Source: Tsuneonella dongtanensis
GTDB lineage: Bacteria; Pseudomonadota; Alphaproteobacteria; Sphingomonadales; Sphingomonadaceae
Direction: 5' to 3'
DNA length: 64,000 nucleotides
NCBI RefSeq assembly: GCF_001698205.1
Contig: NZ_CP016591.1
Location: forward strand, 2,418,001-2,482,000
Shown here in pieces: positions 61,827 through 64,000 of the stretch. The position numbers were made by a program, and so were the translations under genes. A model generated the notes under the pieces. It had not been told where the DNA came from and searched no databases. It saw only the letters and a program-made list of their open reading frames with translations. Position 1 is the stretch's first letter. Every line of letters begins with the position of its first letter.

Positions 61827-63221
61827 TCAGGGATAGACGCGTCGCTGCAATTCAGCCGGCGCCGGTGGTCCGAAGTCGAACCGAGCCCGCTCTTCCATTC
61901 CCGCACCTGCGCCCGGAGCGATGCTTAGGGCATCGAGCAGGTTGTTGGTAGCGGCAAGTGTCTGGTACTGCGCGAAAAGCTGCGAGAACCGCGAGGTCTC
62001 GAGCCGCACCTGCGTGTTGTAGCGGGTGTTCTGGGCATCGAGCACGTCGAGGAGCGAGCGGCGGCCGACATTGAACTGGCTGCGATACGAAAGGAGCAGG
62101 TCGTCGCTGACCTGACTTTGCCGTTCGACCTTGTTCACGATGTCGGTCTGGCTGTTCATCGTGGTCCAGGCGGTCCGCACGTCCGCCTCGGCCTCGCGCT
62201 GCAATTCGTGCAAGCGATAGCGCGCCTGGCTCGCCCGGCGCACCATTTCCTGCACTTTCGCACGGTTGATACCGCCGTCGAAAATGTTCCAGCGCATCAC
62301 GGCCCGCGCCTGCAGGTCGTTCGTCTCGCCGCGGAAGCCGTCGATATCGTCGCCGATCCGGCCGCGCAGCTCGATGCCCACGGTGGGATAGAGATCGCCT
62401 TCGGCCGCCTTGACCATGGCCGTCGCCGCATCGACGTCGGCAACCGCCTCGCGCACCTTGGGGTGCTTCGTGCGAGCCTGGCCGACAGCCTGATCGAGAC
62501 TGGGCGGCAGAGCGGAGGCAAGGTTGGGCGGCAGCACGACCTGGTTGATTTCCAGGCCCGTCAGGCGCTGCAGCTCGATCATGGCGTTCTGCAGGTCCTG
62601 CTGGGCCTCCGTCTGCCGAACCAGCGCAGCCTGCAGCCGCTCTTCCGCCTGTTGACGGTCGGCAATACTGATCGAGCCCTGCTCCACTCCCTTGCCAAGA
62701 TCGCCCACCAGCATCTGGTGGAACGTCACGTTGTCGGACGAAGCCGCCGCGACCCGCTGCTGAAGGAGAACGTCGAAGTACTGGCGTGCAACCTGCAGCG
62801 CGACGAACTCGGAGCGCTCGACCACGCGGAGCGATGCTCCGTCGACGCGTGCTGCCTGCCGGAGCAGTTCTCCGCGACGCCGGCCGAAGTCGATCACCGT
62901 CCAGTCGACGACCCCGCCTACCTCAAGCGGATAGAGCTCCTGGTCGGCGATACCGAGGTTGCGCCGGGTGGTGTTCTCGAGCCGACGGATACCCGCCGAT
63001 GCTTCGAGATCGACACGCGGTGCGTAGAGACCCTGCGCCTGCTTGCGCTCGGCCTGGATAGCCTCGGTGTTCATCTGGGCCTGAATGATTTCAGGGTTGG
63101 CCTTCATCGCAACCGCGACGGCCTCCTGGAGCGAAGTCGGACCGGAATCCTGCGCCAACGCAGCCGGAGCGGCCGATGCCAGCAGGACCGCTGTCGCGAT
63201 CGATAGTGTGTACTTGCGCAT
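61827..63221 (-). CDS. TolC family outer membrane channel (LapE-like)
   Basis: A 464-residue protein with signal peptide (about 1-23, ending ALA|QD). The two OEP repeats are visible: first beginning SLQEAVAVAMKANPEIIQAQ and second SLDQAVGQARTKHPKVREAV, each with long heptad-rich helices. NVGRRSLLDVLDAQNTRYNT near the C-terminus is typical for type I secretion TolC proteins. AGGGG lies five bases before ATG 63221. It is 16 bases downstream of the ompA-like gene. Confidence 0.94.
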   Translation of the reverse strand: MRKYTLSIATAVLLASAAPAALAQDSGPTSLQEAVAVAMKANPEIIQAQMNTEAIQAERKQAQGLYAPRVDLEASAGIRRLENTTRRNLGIADQELYPLEVGGVVDWTVIDFGRRRGELLRQAARVDGASLRVVERSEFVALQVARQYFDVLLQQRVAAASSDNVTFHQMLVGDLGKGVEQGSISIADRQQAEERLQAALVRQTEAQQDLQNAMIELQRLTGLEINQVVLPPNLASALPPSLDQAVGQARTKHPKVREAVADVDAATAMVKAAEGDLYPTVGIELRGRIGDDIDGFRGETNDLQARAVMRWNIFDGGINRAKVQEMVRRASQARYRLHELQREAEADVRTAWTTMNSQTDIVNKVERQSQVSDDLLLSYRSQFNVGRRSLLDVLDAQNTRYNTQVRLETSRFSQLFAQYQTLAATNNLLDALSIAPGAGAGMEERARFDFGPPAPAELQRRVYP

Positions 63222-63237
63222 AGTAACCCCTCGAATG

Positions 63238-63945
63238 TTACCGGACGCCGATTTCGACACGGCGATTTTGCGGATTGCGGACCCCATCTTCTGTGGGGAC
63301 CCGCGGCTGCTCTTCGCCCTGGGCGCTCGTCGAAATCGCGGAGCGCGCGATTCCCATCGAGGCCATCAGCGATGCGACTGCTTCGGCTCGTCGCTCGGAC
63401 AGGCCCATGTTGTAGGCGTTGCTTCCCGACCGGTCGGTGTGGCCGATCACGTCGAAAGCGGTCCAGTTGCAGGCAGCGGCGTTACGCGAGACGAACTCGA
63501 TCGTCTGGTTCGCGTCCGCCGGCGGTGCGGCCGAATCGAATTCGAAGAACACGATCCCCGGCAGACGCTGGCTGCAGATTTCCGGCGGGGGAGCGGCCAC
63601 GACCGGCGGCGGGGGCGGCGTGTACGGCGCAGGTACCCGGTTCATCAGCCGCGCGGCCATTTCGCACTTGCCGATGCTGACCTCGTCGCGCGTCGACGAC
63701 TTGAGGTAGCCGAGCGCGATGCCGCACTGCACCTTGGCCTCGTTCGCCCAGACATAGCGGGAATTGTCGCCCGACACGATCGCGGGATCGGTCGAAAGTG
63801 CGAGCGCCGCGTCGTAACGTTGCTGGATTTCCGATCGCAGCGAGTTCAGGTCGAGCCCGGACAGCGAGCTGTCCTGCGCGTGCCCTGGCACCGCCACTGC
63901 CGCAGCGGCGATTGCCACCGTCGATACAAGCGTCTTTCTCATCAT
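63238..63945 (-). CDS. OmpA-like peptidoglycan-binding protein
   Basis: A 235-residue protein with signal peptide (about 1-23, ending GHA|QD). A helical N-terminal part (about 25-105) is followed by a Pro-rich linker and an OmpA C-terminal domain: IVFFEFDSAAPPADANQTI, FDVIGHTDRSGSNAYNMGLS then RRAEAV, and NPQNRRVEIGVR. The Asp and Arg that bind diaminopimelate (GHTDRSG and NRRVEI) are present. OmpA-like proteins also occur in Lap/Bap adhesin export operons, where they may tether the channel to peptidoglycan. Starts MMRKTLVS; the second Met is also possible. Confidence 0.92.
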   Translation of the reverse strand: MMRKTLVSTVAIAAAAVAVPGHAQDSSLSGLDLNSLRSEIQQRYDAALALSTDPAIVSGDNSRYVWANEAKVQCGIALGYLKSSTRDEVSIGKCEMAARLMNRVPAPYTPPPPPVVAAPPPEICSQRLPGIVFFEFDSAAPPADANQTIEFVSRNAAACNWTAFDVIGHTDRSGSNAYNMGLSERRAEAVASLMASMGIARSAISTSAQGEEQPRVPTEDGVRNPQNRRVEIGVR

Positions 63946-63964
63946 TACCCCCGTTCCTCGAAGT

Positions 63965-64000
63965 TCAGGCCTGCGCCGCCGCGAGCATGCTCGCGTCGTC
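63965..64000 (-). CDS. C-terminus of an upstream gene cut by the window edge
   Basis: The minus strand reads DDASMLAAAQA and TGA (63967-63965), 19 bases before the ompA-like start. Only 11 codons are visible, so no family can be assigned. Position at the head of a type I secretion operon makes a secreted adhesin or another export component possible. Confidence 0.4.
   Translation of the reverse strand, partial: DDASMLAAAQA

Overview
The window reads as one stretch of a GC-rich alphaproteobacterial chromosome, most likely order Sphingomonadales and an Erythrobacter-like (Erythrobacteraceae) lineage. This rests on a ChpT histidine phosphotransferase, an RpoH with the alphaproteobacterial N-terminus, an S46 dipeptidyl-peptidase, many TonB-dependent receptors, a DUF418/DUF1622/DUF3297 gene set and two Na+/H+ antiporters that suit a marine or saline habitat. 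The lineage is inferred from gene content, not from a search. I saw no phage, insertion sequence, CRISPR array or integrase; coding density is very high and no gap reaches 300 bases.

Region by region. 1-3.1 kb: start of an ATP synthase operon (atpB cut by the left edge, atpI), then convergent nhaA and nhaD. 3.2-9.8 kb: glyoxalase, SIMPL protein, TorF-type porin, phosphoesterase plus UDP-glucose dehydrogenase, and a large S46 peptidase. 9.8-11.6 kb: RNase P RNA, a cell-wall amidase and chpT. 11.7-16.6 kb: JAMM protease, pseudouridine synthase, rpoH, a DUF4242 protein, mtgA, a cation exporter and a GNAT acetyltransferase. 16.6-22.5 kb: protein quality control (clpX, clpP, trigger factor with a long Lys/Ala tail) with an amidase and tRNA-Leu. 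22.6-26.2 kb: small proteins, a CHAP hydrolase, der, bacterioferritin and its ferredoxin. 26.2-31.6 kb: DUF418 protein and a ParA-centred module flanked by two SPOR proteins. 31.6-37.5 kb: membrane proteins, pyrB with a metal-site-less pyrC, sppA and tRNA-Val.

The right half is the most distinctive. From 39.2 to 56.1 kb, two TonB receptors, three SxxK serine enzymes (one a PBP4-type carboxypeptidase), an AmpG-like muropeptide permease, a LysR regulator, the D-glutamate genes dgcN/dgcA, a lipoprotein D-aminoacylase and an amidohydrolase form what looks like a peptidoglycan fragment and D-amino-acid uptake and breakdown locus. A membrane-anchored winged-helix/TPR regulator sits at its left edge.

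From 56.4 kb to the right edge lies a Lap-type secretion locus: a LapG-like periplasmic cysteine protease faces an operon of OmpA, TolC, ABC exporter with a degenerate C39-like domain, a SleB-type cell wall hydrolase and an HlyD adaptor. The last three genes overlap by ATGA. The adhesin substrate is not in the window; only the last 11 codons of an upstream gene are visible at the edge.
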